From Pseudomonadota bacterium (GTDB taxonomy: Bacteria > Desulfobacterota > Desulfovibrionia > Desulfovibrionales > Desulfovibrionaceae): a DNA stretch of 64,000 bases. Below are positions 25,005 to 34,129 of this stretch, in pieces (position 1 is the stretch's first letter; each line of letters starts with the position of its first letter). The notes beneath the pieces are model-generated. The model had not been told where the DNA came from. It worked only from the letters and a program-made list of their open reading frames with translations, and ran no database searches. The position numbers and the translations under genes are program-made. The stretch covers positions 186,001 to 250,000 of the forward strand of contig JAHJLB010000051.1 in the NCBI GenBank assembly GCA_018822105.1, in the 5' to 3' direction.

Positions 25005-26222
25005 ATGGGCGCGCAGAACACCGTCTACATGGACAACAACGCCACCACCCGCGTGGCCCCGGAAGTGCTTGAGGCCATGCTGCCCTTCTTCTCCGAGCGC
25101 TACGGCAACCCGTCCTCCATGCACACCTTCGGCGGGGCCGTGGGCCGCGAGATGCGCGAGGCGCGCGAGAGCCTGGCCGAGCTGCTGGGCTGCGGCACGG
25201 ACGAGATCATCTTCACCTCCTGCGGCACGGAGTCCGACAACACGGCCATCCGCTCGGCGCTTACCGCCCAGCCGGAGAAGCGGCACATCGTGACCACCCG
25301 CGTGGAGCACCCGGCCGTGCTCTCCTTGTGCAAATTCCTGGAGCGCAGCCAGGGCTACCGCGTGACCTACCTGGGCGTGGACGCCGAGGGCCTCCTGGAC
25401 ATGCAGGAGCTGACCGACAGCCTCACCGACGACACGGCCGTCATCAGCGTCATGTGGGCCAACAACGAGACAGGCGTCCTCTTCCCCGTGCCGCAGATCG
25501 CCACCCTGGCCAAGAGCCGGGGCATCATGCTGCACACCGACGCCGTGCAGGCCGTGGGCAAGGTGGCCATCAACCTGGGCGAGCTGGACGTGGACATGCT
25601 TTCGCTCTCCGGCCACAAGCTGCACGCGCCCAAGGGCGTGGGCGCGCTCTTTGTCCGCCGCAAGCTGCCCTACCGCCCGTATCTCATCGGCGGGCACCAG
25701 GAGCACGGCAAGCGCGCCGGCACCGAGAACACCACGGGCATCATCGCCCTCGGCGCGGCGGCCAGGGCGGCCAAGGCCCACCTGCCGAGCGAGAACACGG
25801 TGGTGCGCGGCCTGCGCGACCGCCTGGAGAACGCCCTGCTCGCGGCCGTGCCCGACAGCCGCTTGAACGGCCACAGGCACGAGCGCCTGCCCAACACCTC
25901 GAACATCAGCTTCAAGTACGTGGAGGGCGAGGCCATCCTGCTCCTGCTCGACCAGCTGGGCATCGCGGCTTCGTCCGGCTCGGCCTGCACGTCGGGGTCG
26001 CTGGAGCCCTCGCATGTGCTGCGCGCCATGGGCGTGCCCTTCACCTTCGCCCACGGATCCATCCGCTTCTCGCTCTCGCGCTACACCACGGACGCGGACG
26101 TGGACTACGTCATCAAACACGTGCCCGGCATCATCGAGAACCTGCGCAAGATCTCACCCTACAAGCAGGGCGCGGCCGAGCCGCTGTCCCCGCTGGACTC
26201 CAAGCCCCCCTGCGGATGCTGA
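25005..26222 (+). CDS. nifS: Cysteine desulfurase NifS
   Basis: The 405-residue PLP enzyme removes sulfur from cysteine for NifU. The PLP lysine is in SLSGHKLHAPKG (about residue 205) and the mobile-loop cysteine in SSGSACTSGSLEPSH (about 328). The YMDNNATTRV start and TEN motif are class I. The end of the protein (PPCGC) carries two extra Cys. It is directly behind nifU and followed by a strong hairpin at 26244-26279. Confidence 0.95.
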   Translation: MGAQNTVYMDNNATTRVAPEVLEAMLPFFSERYGNPSSMHTFGGAVGREMREARESLAELLGCGTDEIIFTSCGTESDNTAIRSALTAQPEKRHIVTTRVEHPAVLSLCKFLERSQGYRVTYLGVDAEGLLDMQELTDSLTDDTAVISVMWANNETGVLFPVPQIATLAKSRGIMLHTDAVQAVGKVAINLGELDVDMLSLSGHKLHAPKGVGALFVRRKLPYRPYLIGGHQEHGKRAGTENTTGIIALGAAARAAKAHLPSENTVVRGLRDRLENALLAAVPDSRLNGHRHERLPNTSNISFKYVEGEAILLLLDQLGIAASSGSACTSGSLEPSHVLRAMGVPFTFAHGSIRFSLSRYTTDADVDYVIKHVPGIIENLRKISPYKQGAAEPLSPLDSKPPCGC

Positions 26223-26243
26223 GGGGAGAGGCGAGACAAATCA

Positions 26244-26279
26244 GAACGGCCTGGATGGGTGCTCCCGTCCAGGCCGTTC
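26244..26279 (+). terminator. Strong hairpin after nifS
   Basis: A stem of 12 perfect pairs (26244-26255/26268-26279), extended inside by three G-C pairs, lies 22 bases after the nifS stop. There is no T run, so termination may be partial. It marks the left limit of the AT-rich insertion. Confidence 0.6.
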
Positions 26280-26348
26280 CATATACCAGCCAGTACTAAC
26301 CATCTAAAAATCAGACAAAGTGATGGCTTGAAAATTCTATTACTAGAA

Positions 26349-27779
26349 TCATATTGCTCCATCCCCATAAAGCCGAGTAAACTCCTCTATCACAAAGTTG
26401 TCAGTCATACCTGCAACGTGATCACAAATTGCTCGCATCAAATTCGTTTCAAAATTCCTATCTGCACGTAGAGTTGGTGAGGCTATTTTATTTCTATACT
26501 CACCAAGAGCAAGCTTGCTAATTGATCCAAGCGTATGGCTTGTCCCTTCAAGTAGATTGAACACAGCAAGCACTGTGGAATCATGCAACTGCCTTGGATT
26601 TGTATAATACGCTTTGAACAACTTCTCGATAAGATACGACCACTTCCCATCCATCCGTTGCGCTCGGTGAGAATTTAATATCGTCCCCCACAATATGTTT
26701 TGAAAACATTTATCGCATTTCTCGAAAGCGTCACTAAAAGAAATCACGTGATTTGCATCTTCTTGAGAAAGACTTTTGTAATAGTTTGTAAAGTCACTTC
26801 TCTTCTTGATGGCTGTCATTATTGCATACTTTTTAAAGTTATCCCTTGATGTCGTAATTAAATCTGTATTGTACAAATTCACCAAAAATTGCGAAATTAA
26901 AGGCGCAAAAAAATCATTTTCTTTACCGATATCATCCAACTTTTTTGTCATCGTCCTTGTCAAATATGTTGCGAAGCACTCTTTAATCTTTGCAATGATA
27001 TCTTCGGAATTAAGAATTTGCATTAGGTATGCATCCTCAACATCGTGGTGTCGTCGAGAAATCTCGTCTGCTAATGCAACGACATCAGCCTCGAAAGACC
27101 ATGCGAAAATTACTTCACCTTTAATACGCATGTTTTCATTATACTTTTCATAGAAATCAACTTTTTGCCAACCATTAATGGGGCAAGGCTCACGATCTTT
27201 CCTGTAGCAAATTCCACTATGCAATGATTTGCATTGCTTATATTTTAAGCTACTGTGATTTGCAATCCCAAACAGCGTAAAGTTTGTTAGATTTGTTCCC
27301 TTTAAGCGTGGGTATATTTGATGTAGATCAGATAATATCCGTACACCCTGCAGATTATGCTTAAAACCTCTTTCGTTTTCTGCAAGAGCCACTCCACGGT
27401 GAGTGACACTGATACAGTTGTTCATTATCATGTTCAAAGTTCGCTCACCAACATGCCCAAAGGGAGTATGCCCAATATCATGGCCAAGAGAAATCGCCTC
27501 TGTCAGCTCATGATCTAGGCCTAAATTCTTTGCTGTTGTGCAAGCAATTTGATTCACTTCTAGTGAATGCGTGAGTCTATTCCGAACGTGGTCATGTGAC
27601 CTCGTTAGAAATACCTGCGTTTTCCCGTTCAACCTACGAAACGACTTTGAATACAATATTCTATCACGATCTCGCTGGAACGCGGAACGATTCACGGGCA
27701 GCGGCTCTTCAGTGTTCCTCGTGGCATACTCTATGGGCGCAGAGAATATCCGCCCTTTTCTGATATCTACAATGTTCAC
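26349..27779 (-). CDS. dGTP triphosphohydrolase-like HD protein, AT-rich, probably acquired
   Basis: The 476-residue product resembles dGTPases/dNTP triphosphohydrolases. It has the N-terminal FQRDRDRILYSKSFRRL region, metal ligands His71, His100-Asp101 (GHDIGHTPFGH) and Asp238 (ALADEI). A Cys/His group (Cys183, His187, Cys191, Cys199) interrupts the fold and may bind zinc. It would hydrolyse dNTPs to nucleoside and tripolyphosphate. The start is a GTG with a good AAGGTGG site. Base composition and codon use (many A/T-ending codons) contrast sharply with all neighbours. Some dGTPases protect against phage by depleting dNTPs; that role here is inference. Confidence 0.88.
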   Translation of the reverse strand: MNIVDIRKGRIFSAPIEYATRNTEEPLPVNRSAFQRDRDRILYSKSFRRLNGKTQVFLTRSHDHVRNRLTHSLEVNQIACTTAKNLGLDHELTEAISLGHDIGHTPFGHVGERTLNMIMNNCISVTHRGVALAENERGFKHNLQGVRILSDLHQIYPRLKGTNLTNFTLFGIANHSSLKYKQCKSLHSGICYRKDREPCPINGWQKVDFYEKYNENMRIKGEVIFAWSFEADVVALADEISRRHHDVEDAYLMQILNSEDIIAKIKECFATYLTRTMTKKLDDIGKENDFFAPLISQFLVNLYNTDLITTSRDNFKKYAIMTAIKKRSDFTNYYKSLSQEDANHVISFSDAFEKCDKCFQNILWGTILNSHRAQRMDGKWSYLIEKLFKAYYTNPRQLHDSTVLAVFNLLEGTSHTLGSISKLALGEYRNKIASPTLRADRNFETNLMRAICDHVAGMTDNFVIEEFTRLYGDGAI

Positions 27780-27927
27780 GGTTCGTCCACCTTCCGTTAC
27801 TAGATCATCAACGCAGATTTAATTCCTACGTAATCCAACGTCCCTTGGCTAGCAGTATTTTATATACCTTCTGGCTTTGGCAAGGTCATTGCCTCTTTCT
27901 GATATTTTCTTTTGCCTACACCATGGC
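27780..27927 (-). promoter_or_regulatory. Upstream region of the dGTPase-like gene
   Basis: This A/T-rich stretch holds a candidate promoter on the minus strand: TTGCCA (27883-27878) and TAAAAT (27862-27857), spacer 15. The -35 is overlapped by the inverted repeat GGCAA-N5-TTGCC at 27879-27893. A second palindrome, TTTTGCC-N8-GGCAAAA, spans 27910-27931. Confidence 0.4.
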
Positions 27928-27964
27928 AAAAGGGCTGGTGCAATCACTCACTGCCAGCCCTTTT
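27928..27964 (-). terminator. Rho-independent terminator of acs
   Basis: A perfect 11-bp stem, AAAAGGGCTGG (27928-27938) with CCAGCCCTTTT (27954-27964), has A/T tracts on both sides and lies 70 bases downstream of acs. It can work in both directions. Confidence 0.8.
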
Positions 27965-28035
27965 ATCTCTCCCACACATGGCGCACTAATAAGAATCTCG
28001 CCCCGAGCACACTGCCGCCACAGTGTTGAACCGCC

Positions 28036-29979
28036 CTACTCCGTATCATCCAGCATGGACAGATCGCCCGGCGCCTCGCCGGCCTCCTCGGCCTTGAGCA
28101 GGCGGCGCATGATCTTGCCGCTTCTGGTGCGCGGCAGGGTGGTGCGGAACTCGATGCTCTTGATGACCGCCACCGGCCCCAGCTCCTTGCGCATGTGGTG
28201 CTTCAAGTCCAGGATGAGGTCGTCCGTGGGCTGCACGTCCTGGTGCAGGATGATGAAGGCCTTGGCGGCCTCGCCCTTGATCTTGTCCGGCACGCCGATG
28301 ACCGCGGCCTCGGTGACGGCCGGGTGCGAGCGGAAGGCGTTCTCCAACTCGGCGGTGCCCAGGCGGTGCCCGGCGATGTTCAAGACGTCGTCGGCGCGGC
28401 CCTGGATCCACAGGAACCCGTCCTCGTCGCGCTTGGCCACGTCGCCCGCCAGATACTTGCCGGGGAAGCGGCTGAAGGCCTCGCGGTAGCGCTCGCCTTC
28501 GGCCCCTGTTTCCGGGTTCTTGTCGTTGAAGTAGCCGGTCATCATGGCCGGCCAGGGCCGGGTGACGACCAGCAGGCCGCCCGTGCCCGCGGGCACGGAA
28601 TTGCCCTCGCGGTCCACGATGTCCACCTCCACGCCGGGCAGGGGCTTGGTCACGCTGCCGGGCTTCAAAAGCGAGATGGGCAGGGGCGAGATCATGAACA
28701 TGCCGGTCTCGGTCTGCCACCAGGTGTCCAAAAGCGGGCACTCGCCGCGCCCGATGTGGCGGTAGAACCAGAGCCAGGTCTCCGGGCCGATGGGCTCGCC
28801 CACGCTGCCCAGGAGGCGCAGGGTGGAGAGGTCGTGCTGGCGCGGGTACTGCGGCCCGAAGCGCATGAGCATGCGGATCAAAGTCCGCGCGGTGTAGAAG
28901 ATGGTCACCCCGTACTTGCTGACGATGTGCCACATGCGGTCGGCCTGGGGGTAGTTGGGGTGGCCTTCGTAGAGCAGCGTGGTGGTGCCGGCCAGAAGCG
29001 GCCCGTAGACCACGGCGCTGTGCCCCGTGACCCAGCCCAGGTCCGCCGTGCACCAGAAGATGTCCGTGGGCTTGATGTCGAAGACGTGGTTGAGGGTTCT
29101 GTGCACGCCCACCATGTAGCCGCCGTGGCAGTGGGACACGATCTTGGGCGTGCCCGTGGTGCCGCTGGTGTGCAGCAGGAACAGGGTGTCGCCCGCGTCC
29201 ATGACCTCGGTGGGCGATTCGGGCCGTTCGCGGCGCACCAGGTCGTCGTACCAGAAGTCCCGGCCGTCGAGCATGTCCGTGTCGACCTTGGCCCGGTGCA
29301 CCACCACCACGGAGTCCACGCAGTCGGCGCAGGCGCCCACCAGGGCCTCGTCGACCACGGTCTTGAGGCGGATGATCTGGCCGTTCCTGTAGAAGCCGTC
29401 GGCGGTGACCACGGCCTTGGCCTTGACGTCCCGGATGCGGCCGCGCAGGGCCTTGGCCGAGAACCCGGCGAAGACCAGGGAGTGGATGGCCCCGATCTTG
29501 GCCGTGGCCAGCATGGCGATGACGGCCTCGGGCAGGGGCGGCATGTAGATGACCACGCGGTCGCCCTTGCCCACGCCCAGGGTGCGCAGGGCGTTGGCGA
29601 AGCGGTTCACCTCGCGGTACAGCTCATAGTAGGTGTACTTGCGGGAGTCGCCGGGCTCGCCCTCCCAGATCAGGGCCAGCTTATTCTTGTTGGCGGTCTC
29701 GATGTGGCGGTCAAGGGCGTTGTAGACGATGTTGCAGCGCGCGCCGGGAAACCAGCGGCAGAAGGGCGCGTCGGTATCGTCGAGGACCTGGTCCCACTTC
29801 TTGTACCAGTCCAGCTCGTCGGCGGCCTCCTCCCAGTACCCCAAGGGGTCGCCCGCGGCCTGGCGGCGGAAGCCCTCCAGCTCCTGGGGATTCACGTTGG
29901 CCTCGATGACCAGCTGCGGCAGGGGCCTGAAGACGCGCAGCTCCTGGGCCAGGCTTTCGAGTGTGCCGGAGTGTTCCAT
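28036..29979 (-). CDS. acs: Acetyl-CoA synthetase
   Basis: The 647-residue AMP-forming ligase activates acetate via acetyl-AMP. The motifs are HTSGTTGTPKI (P-loop, about 260), WWQTETG (about 405), the GRADDVLNIAGHR hinge (about 510), and the acetylatable Lys in PRTRSGKIMRR (about 602). Length is normal for Acs. A strong GGAGGAGAGAG site lies before the ATG. A small palindrome CGGGAT-GCG-ATCCCG (30003-30017) lies 24-38 bases upstream and could be regulatory. Confidence 0.96.
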   Translation of the reverse strand: MEHSGTLESLAQELRVFRPLPQLVIEANVNPQELEGFRRQAAGDPLGYWEEAADELDWYKKWDQVLDDTDAPFCRWFPGARCNIVYNALDRHIETANKNKLALIWEGEPGDSRKYTYYELYREVNRFANALRTLGVGKGDRVVIYMPPLPEAVIAMLATAKIGAIHSLVFAGFSAKALRGRIRDVKAKAVVTADGFYRNGQIIRLKTVVDEALVGACADCVDSVVVVHRAKVDTDMLDGRDFWYDDLVRRERPESPTEVMDAGDTLFLLHTSGTTGTPKIVSHCHGGYMVGVHRTLNHVFDIKPTDIFWCTADLGWVTGHSAVVYGPLLAGTTTLLYEGHPNYPQADRMWHIVSKYGVTIFYTARTLIRMLMRFGPQYPRQHDLSTLRLLGSVGEPIGPETWLWFYRHIGRGECPLLDTWWQTETGMFMISPLPISLLKPGSVTKPLPGVEVDIVDREGNSVPAGTGGLLVVTRPWPAMMTGYFNDKNPETGAEGERYREAFSRFPGKYLAGDVAKRDEDGFLWIQGRADDVLNIAGHRLGTAELENAFRSHPAVTEAAVIGVPDKIKGEAAKAFIILHQDVQPTDDLILDLKHHMRKELGPVAVIKSIEFRTTLPRTRSGKIMRRLLKAEEAGEAPGDLSMLDDTE

Positions 29980-30137
29980 GTCTCTCTCCTCCTCGGGCGC
30001 GCCGGGATGCGATCCCGCAAGCGCCCCTGGCCCTCAAGGCCCGCAGCGCAAGCATATACACCATGCCGGGCGGCGGGGCCCCTAAAAATTCGGCGTACGG
30101 CGGTCCAGGGTTGGCGAACGGACGCCTCCCCCGGGCC

Positions 30138-31013
30138 CTAGAATCCCAGCACCTGCTTCAAGCTGGCCAGCCTGCGGCGGCTGATGGGCAGCTCAATGCG
30201 CGTGCGCCCGGCGGTGCGCAGCATGAAGTTGCTTCCGGGCAGCGAGGCTATCTCCGTCACCATGTCCAGGTTGACAAGGTACTTGCGGTGCACGCGGAAG
30301 AACCGGTGCGGAGCCAGGCGCTCCTCCAGATACTTGAGCCGGTACGAGGTCAGGTACTTCTGAGCCGCCGTGTTCACGTACGAATAGTCCTCGTAGGCCT
30401 CCACAAAGACGATCTGGTTGTACGGCACCAGATACATGCGCCCATCCTGGGACACCGCCAGCTTCTCGATCTCCGGCGTGCGGTGCTGCTTGGTGTCCCA
30501 GGCCTGCTTGAGGGCGGAGAGGAAATGGTCCTGCTCGTCGTCCTCCAGGGGCAGGGAGACCGTCTCGCCCTCGGCCCAGGAATCCGCACCCGGCGGGGCG
30601 GCCTCGGCCCATTTGTCGGGCATGGGCACTTCGCGGAAGCGGGCCTTGAACGCCGACAGCTTCTGGAGGGTCTTCTGCATGCGGTCGTCGGCTGCGGGCC
30701 AGAGCAGATAGTCCGTGGCGCCCAGCTCAAAGGCGGCATAGGCCTGGGCCTCGCCCTCGGCCAGGAAGATCAGGGCGGGCTTGTTCTTGCGCCCGGACAG
30801 CATCTGGGCCAGCTCCAGGCCGGAAACCCCGCCGGGCAGGTCCACGGCCAGAAACAGGGCGCCGTAGGGAATGGCCTCCAGAAGCTCCAGGGCCTCAAAG
30901 GCCGAGACGGACTCGCCCAGCACCTGCAGATAGCTTGTGCCTTCCAGCGCCCGGCGCAGGTCGCGCCGCACGTTGGGGTCCGGATGCAGAAGCAGGGTCT
31001 TAAGCTTGGCCAT
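30138..31013 (-). CDS. LytTR-family regulator with a degenerate receiver domain
   Basis: The 291-residue product has an N-terminal receiver-like domain (about 1-120), a linker, and a C-terminal LytTR DNA-binding domain (about 190-291, YNQIVFVEAYEDYSYVNT ... FFRVHRKYLVNLD). The phospho-acceptor Asp58 is present (FLAVDLPGG). The acidic pair normally before it is replaced by HPD near residue 10, and the invariant switch Lys is Trp105 (DYLLWP). The receiver is therefore probably not switched by ordinary phosphorylation. It is monocistronic; acs lies downstream on the same strand. Confidence 0.88.
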   Translation of the reverse strand: MAKLKTLLLHPDPNVRRDLRRALEGTSYLQVLGESVSAFEALELLEAIPYGALFLAVDLPGGVSGLELAQMLSGRKNKPALIFLAEGEAQAYAAFELGATDYLLWPAADDRMQKTLQKLSAFKARFREVPMPDKWAEAAPPGADSWAEGETVSLPLEDDEQDHFLSALKQAWDTKQHRTPEIEKLAVSQDGRMYLVPYNQIVFVEAYEDYSYVNTAAQKYLTSYRLKYLEERLAPHRFFRVHRKYLVNLDMVTEIASLPGSNFMLRTAGRTRIELPISRRRLASLKQVLGF

Positions 31014-31170
31014 GCGACATAGGTTCCCAATGGTGCCGGGGTTGTGCCAGAGCTCGCCGCGTCAGACCGGATGGAAAGCAGGGACGGAGCCTTCCGCCTT
31101 CCTTGCCGCAAAAATTGCCGCGACGCAAGGCTCGGTTGCATACGCAACAAGCCTGATGTAGCCTCCATGC

Positions 31171-31938
31171 ATGACAGAAGCTCCCCCGCAACGCATCGCC
31201 GTCTTCTCCGACGTGCACGGCAATCTGGAGGCCCTCCGCTGCGTGCTGGCGGATGTGGACGCCCTGGGTGTGGTGGAGATGCTCAACCTGGGCGACATGG
31301 TGGGCTACGGCCCGGAGCCCGAGGCGTGCGTGCAGCTGCTGCGCGGCCGCGGCGTGCCCTCGGTGCTGGGCAACCACGAGCACGGCCTGCTGGAGGCCCA
31401 GGCGCGGGGCTGGTTCAACCCCCACGCGCGAAAGGCCCTGGACCGCACCCGCCAGCTCTTGTCGGACGATTCGCTGATGTACTTCCGCACCCTGCCGCGC
31501 ACCCTCACGGCCTTTGGGGCGCTCTTCGTGCATGGCTGCCCGCCGGGGCTGGTCTCAAAGTATCTCTACGAACTGGACGAGGACGCCCTGCGCGAGACCT
31601 TCGCCCTGTACGACAACGCCCTCTGCTTCGCCGGACACACCCACGAGCTGGAGCGCATCAGCCTTGCCGCCGGGGCCGGCGGCAGGGGCGGGGCGGGACG
31701 CATCGAGCGCAGGAACATCGGCAAGGGGCTGCTGGAACTTGACAAAAACGCCCGGCACATCCTCACCGCGGGCAGCGTGGGCCAACCGCGCGACGGGAAC
31801 AACAAGGCCAAATATCTGCTGTGGGAGCCTGGGCAGGCGCGCATCGAGGTGCGCTTCGTGCCCTACGACATCGCGCGCACCGCCGCGCGCATCATGGAGG
31901 TGGGCCTGCCCACGGTGTACGCCGACCGGCTCTGGTGA
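31171..31938 (+). CDS. Metallophosphoesterase
   Basis: The 255-residue product has the calcineurin-like metal motifs in order: SDVHGN (about 13), NLGDMVGYGP (about 39), GNHEHG (about 67), a late VHGCP and GHTHELE (about 151-157). It is a soluble two-metal phosphodiesterase or phosphatase of the YfcE-like group; the substrate is unknown. There is no clear ribosome site, but no better start exists. The stop lies 6 bases from the convergent stop of the sensor gene and no terminator separates them. Confidence 0.85.
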   Translation: MTEAPPQRIAVFSDVHGNLEALRCVLADVDALGVVEMLNLGDMVGYGPEPEACVQLLRGRGVPSVLGNHEHGLLEAQARGWFNPHARKALDRTRQLLSDDSLMYFRTLPRTLTAFGALFVHGCPPGLVSKYLYELDEDALRETFALYDNALCFAGHTHELERISLAAGAGGRGGAGRIERRNIGKGLLELDKNARHILTAGSVGQPRDGNNKAKYLLWEPGQARIEVRFVPYDIARTAARIMEVGLPTVYADRLW

Positions 31939-31944
31939 CCAAAC

Positions 31945-32976
31945 CTAGACCATGGGGAAGCGCACGGAGAAATTGCTGCCCTGCCCCGGCTCGCTTTTGA
32001 TGTCGAGCACCCCGCCCAACTGCGACGCCGCGGCATGCAGGCACTGCAGGCCAAAGGAATTGCGGCCCAGCTCCTCCGGCCTGGCCGGCAGCCCGACCCC
32101 ATCGTCGGACACCTCGAGCAGCGCGTCCTCGCCCACCGGGCGCAGGGCCACGCGGATGCAGCCCGCCTGGCCGTCTGAAAAGGCGTACTTCAATGCGTTG
32201 GTCATGGCCTCGGCCAAAAAGATCCCGCAGGGCACCAGCCGGGCGGCGTCCATGGACACGGCCTCCGCCGCCACATCCAGGCGCAGCCACCCTTCCGCGC
32301 CCTGCTGGGCGTTGGCCTCGAACAGGCTGCGGGCCAGCTTCTCGATGAACGGCCCGGCCCCCTGCCCGGCCTCCCGGGCCGGATCGCTCATGGCCTCGTG
32401 CGCCGAAGCCAGGGCCATCACGCGGGCTCCGGCATCGGCCAGGGAACGCCGGGCGTCCAGGCCCTCCACCTGCGACTGCTGTGTGCGCAACATCCCGTGC
32501 AGGAGCGAAAAGCTGTTCTTGATGCGGTGATGGGCCTCGCGCAGGCGGAATCCCGCGGCGGGGTCGTTGTGGGCGCGCATGGCCAGGGCCACCTCCACCG
32601 CCGCCCGTATCTGGGCATTCTGGCAGGGCTTGAGCAGATAGGCGGAGGGCAGGGCCGTCCGCGCCCGGCGCAGAAACTGCTCCTCGCCGTGGGCGGTGAG
32701 CAGCACCACCGGGATGTGCAGCTCCCTCTGGATGACGGCGCAGGCGTCGATGCCGTCCATCTCCTGGTCCGGCTCCACGGGCATGACGATGTCCATGAGC
32801 ACAAGATCAGGCCGCAGGCTGGTGGCCAGGCGCACGGCCTCGGCCGCAGTGCCCGCCAGGCCCACCACCTCGTAGCCCGCGGCCGCGATGAGCTCCTCAA
32901 GCTGCAGGGCGATGACGGATTCGTCCTCGGCCAGCAGAATCCGCGGGCGCATCTGGGAATGTGTGCCGTGCTGCAT
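31945..32976 (-). CDS. Response regulator-histidine kinase fusion (HisKA_2 type)
   Basis: The 343-residue soluble protein has an intact receiver (about 10-130: AEDES, phospho-acceptor in LMDIVMP, switch Lys in YLLKP). A HisKA_2-type phosphorylation box follows (REAHHRIKNSFSLLHGML, about 148-165) and a C-terminal HATPase domain (N-box AEAMTNALKYAF, G-box SDDGVGLPAR). There is no sensor or membrane part, so input should come by phosphotransfer to the receiver. Its output partner is not obvious; the LytTR gene nearby has a degenerate receiver and is an uncertain candidate. Confidence 0.9.
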   Translation of the reverse strand: MQHGTHSQMRPRILLAEDESVIALQLEELIAAAGYEVVGLAGTAAEAVRLATSLRPDLVLMDIVMPVEPDQEMDGIDACAVIQRELHIPVVLLTAHGEEQFLRRARTALPSAYLLKPCQNAQIRAAVEVALAMRAHNDPAAGFRLREAHHRIKNSFSLLHGMLRTQQSQVEGLDARRSLADAGARVMALASAHEAMSDPAREAGQGAGPFIEKLARSLFEANAQQGAEGWLRLDVAAEAVSMDAARLVPCGIFLAEAMTNALKYAFSDGQAGCIRVALRPVGEDALLEVSDDGVGLPARPEELGRNSFGLQCLHAAASQLGGVLDIKSEPGQGSNFSVRFPMV

Positions 32977-33064
32977 CGCGCTCCTCAGCCTCGCCCGGGG
33001 GGCCAGGGCGCAGGGATGGAATACCTGAGAGACTTTACTCCATACGCACAGTACGCCGCGTCTG

Positions 33065-33084
33065 GCGCGGATGTCAATCCGCGC
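33065..33084 (-). terminator. Hairpin after the glycan operon
   Basis: A perfect 7-bp GC stem (33065-33071/33078-33084) lies 29 bases beyond the last stop of the minus-strand operon, with no T run. Confidence 0.35.
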
Positions 33085-33112
33085 GCAGCCCGGCGCAGCC
33101 GCGGAAGGATGT

Positions 33113-34093
33113 TCAGGGAAGGGGCCGCACAGGGGCGATGAGCCGTCCAGCCAGGCGCATGGTCAGCAGCGCTCCGGCAAGATCCTGCGAGGGCGGGGCC
33201 AAGATGCCGGTGCGCACCAAATCGGCAAAGGCCCGCAATTGCCCGGTGAAGCCGGGCTTCACCAGGGCATCGTCGGCGTCTGGCTCCAGGGTCTCGGTGC
33301 TGCCGTCGGCAAAGCTCAGGCGGCAGGTTTCGAGCGGCCGGAACTCCGCCGTGACGCCCTCGCCCTTGAGCACCACGCCCCAGCCGCCGGGGGAGTGCCA
33401 GTTGCCGGTGAAGGACCCGAGCTGCCCGCCGGGGAAGCGCAGGGCCGCCGCGAACTGGTCGCCCAGGGGCTCGTGCAGGCTGGAGGCGAAGGCGCAGACC
33501 TCCTCGGGCTCCCCGCCGAAATGGCGCAGCAGGTCGATGGTGTGCGTGGCGTTGGCGAAGATCCAGGCCCGCAGCACCTCCTCCGTGAACCGGCCCGTGC
33601 CGCGCGCCGCCTGCATGCGCTCGCTGCCCTCCACATGCACGGCCAGAAGCCGCCCGCGCGCAAGCACGCGCGCAAGGCCCTGCTGGAACACCGAGTAGTG
33701 CCTGCGGTTGAAGCCGACCATGTTCGGCACGCCCCGCTTGGCCGCCGCCAGGGCGACCTCCTCGGCCTGCTCCACGGACAGGCCCACGGGCTTCTCCAGG
33801 AACAGCGGCAGGCCGAAGTCCAGGCAGTCCAGGGCCAGCTGGGCCATGGCCTGGGGCGAGACCAGGACCATGAGGGCGTCGGGCCGGGCCTCGCGCACCA
33901 GGGCCTGGGGGCTTTCCGCCACCAGGGGCAGGGCGAACTCCGCGGCCAGGGCCTCGGCCTTGCTCCGGGTGCGCGAGCTGATGCCCACGGCCTGGAGCTC
34001 CGGCACGCGCGCCAGGGCTGCCAGGTGCTGCCGGGCGATGAGCCCTGCGCCGATGAGCCCCACGCGAAGGGGGCGGTCAAGCAGTGCGGTCAT
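33113..34093 (-). CDS. Gfo/Idh/MocA-family oxidoreductase
   Basis: The 326-residue product has an N-terminal NAD(P)-binding Rossmann fold ([18 protein letters not shown]) and the family signature EKPVG (about residue 98). The C-terminal beta-sheet domain has a substrate His in [15 protein letters not shown]. Such enzymes oxidise or reduce sugars and nucleotide sugars. It is the third gene of a minus-strand operon with a second paralogous oxidoreductase and a CMP-sugar synthetase. Confidence 0.88.
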   Translation of the reverse strand: MTALLDRPLRVGLIGAGLIARQHLAALARVPELQAVGISSRTRSKAEALAAEFALPLVAESPQALVREARPDALMVLVSPQAMAQLALDCLDFGLPLFLEKPVGLSVEQAEEVALAAAKRGVPNMVGFNRRHYSVFQQGLARVLARGRLLAVHVEGSERMQAARGTGRFTEEVLRAWIFANATHTIDLLRHFGGEPEEVCAFASSLHEPLGDQFAAALRFPGGQLGSFTGNWHSPGGWGVVLKGEGVTAEFRPLETCRLSFADGSTETLEPDADDALVKPGFTGQLRAFADLVRTGILAPPSQDLAGALLTMRLAGRLIAPVRPLP

Positions 34094-34129
34094 GCGGCGT
34101 CCTTTTGTCCGGGGCCTGCCAGGCGCCCG

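Noticed and set aside
26280-27927. Prophage or integrative element remnant
   Set aside because: Only one gene is AT-rich; there is no integrase, tRNA target or flanking direct repeat that I could find.
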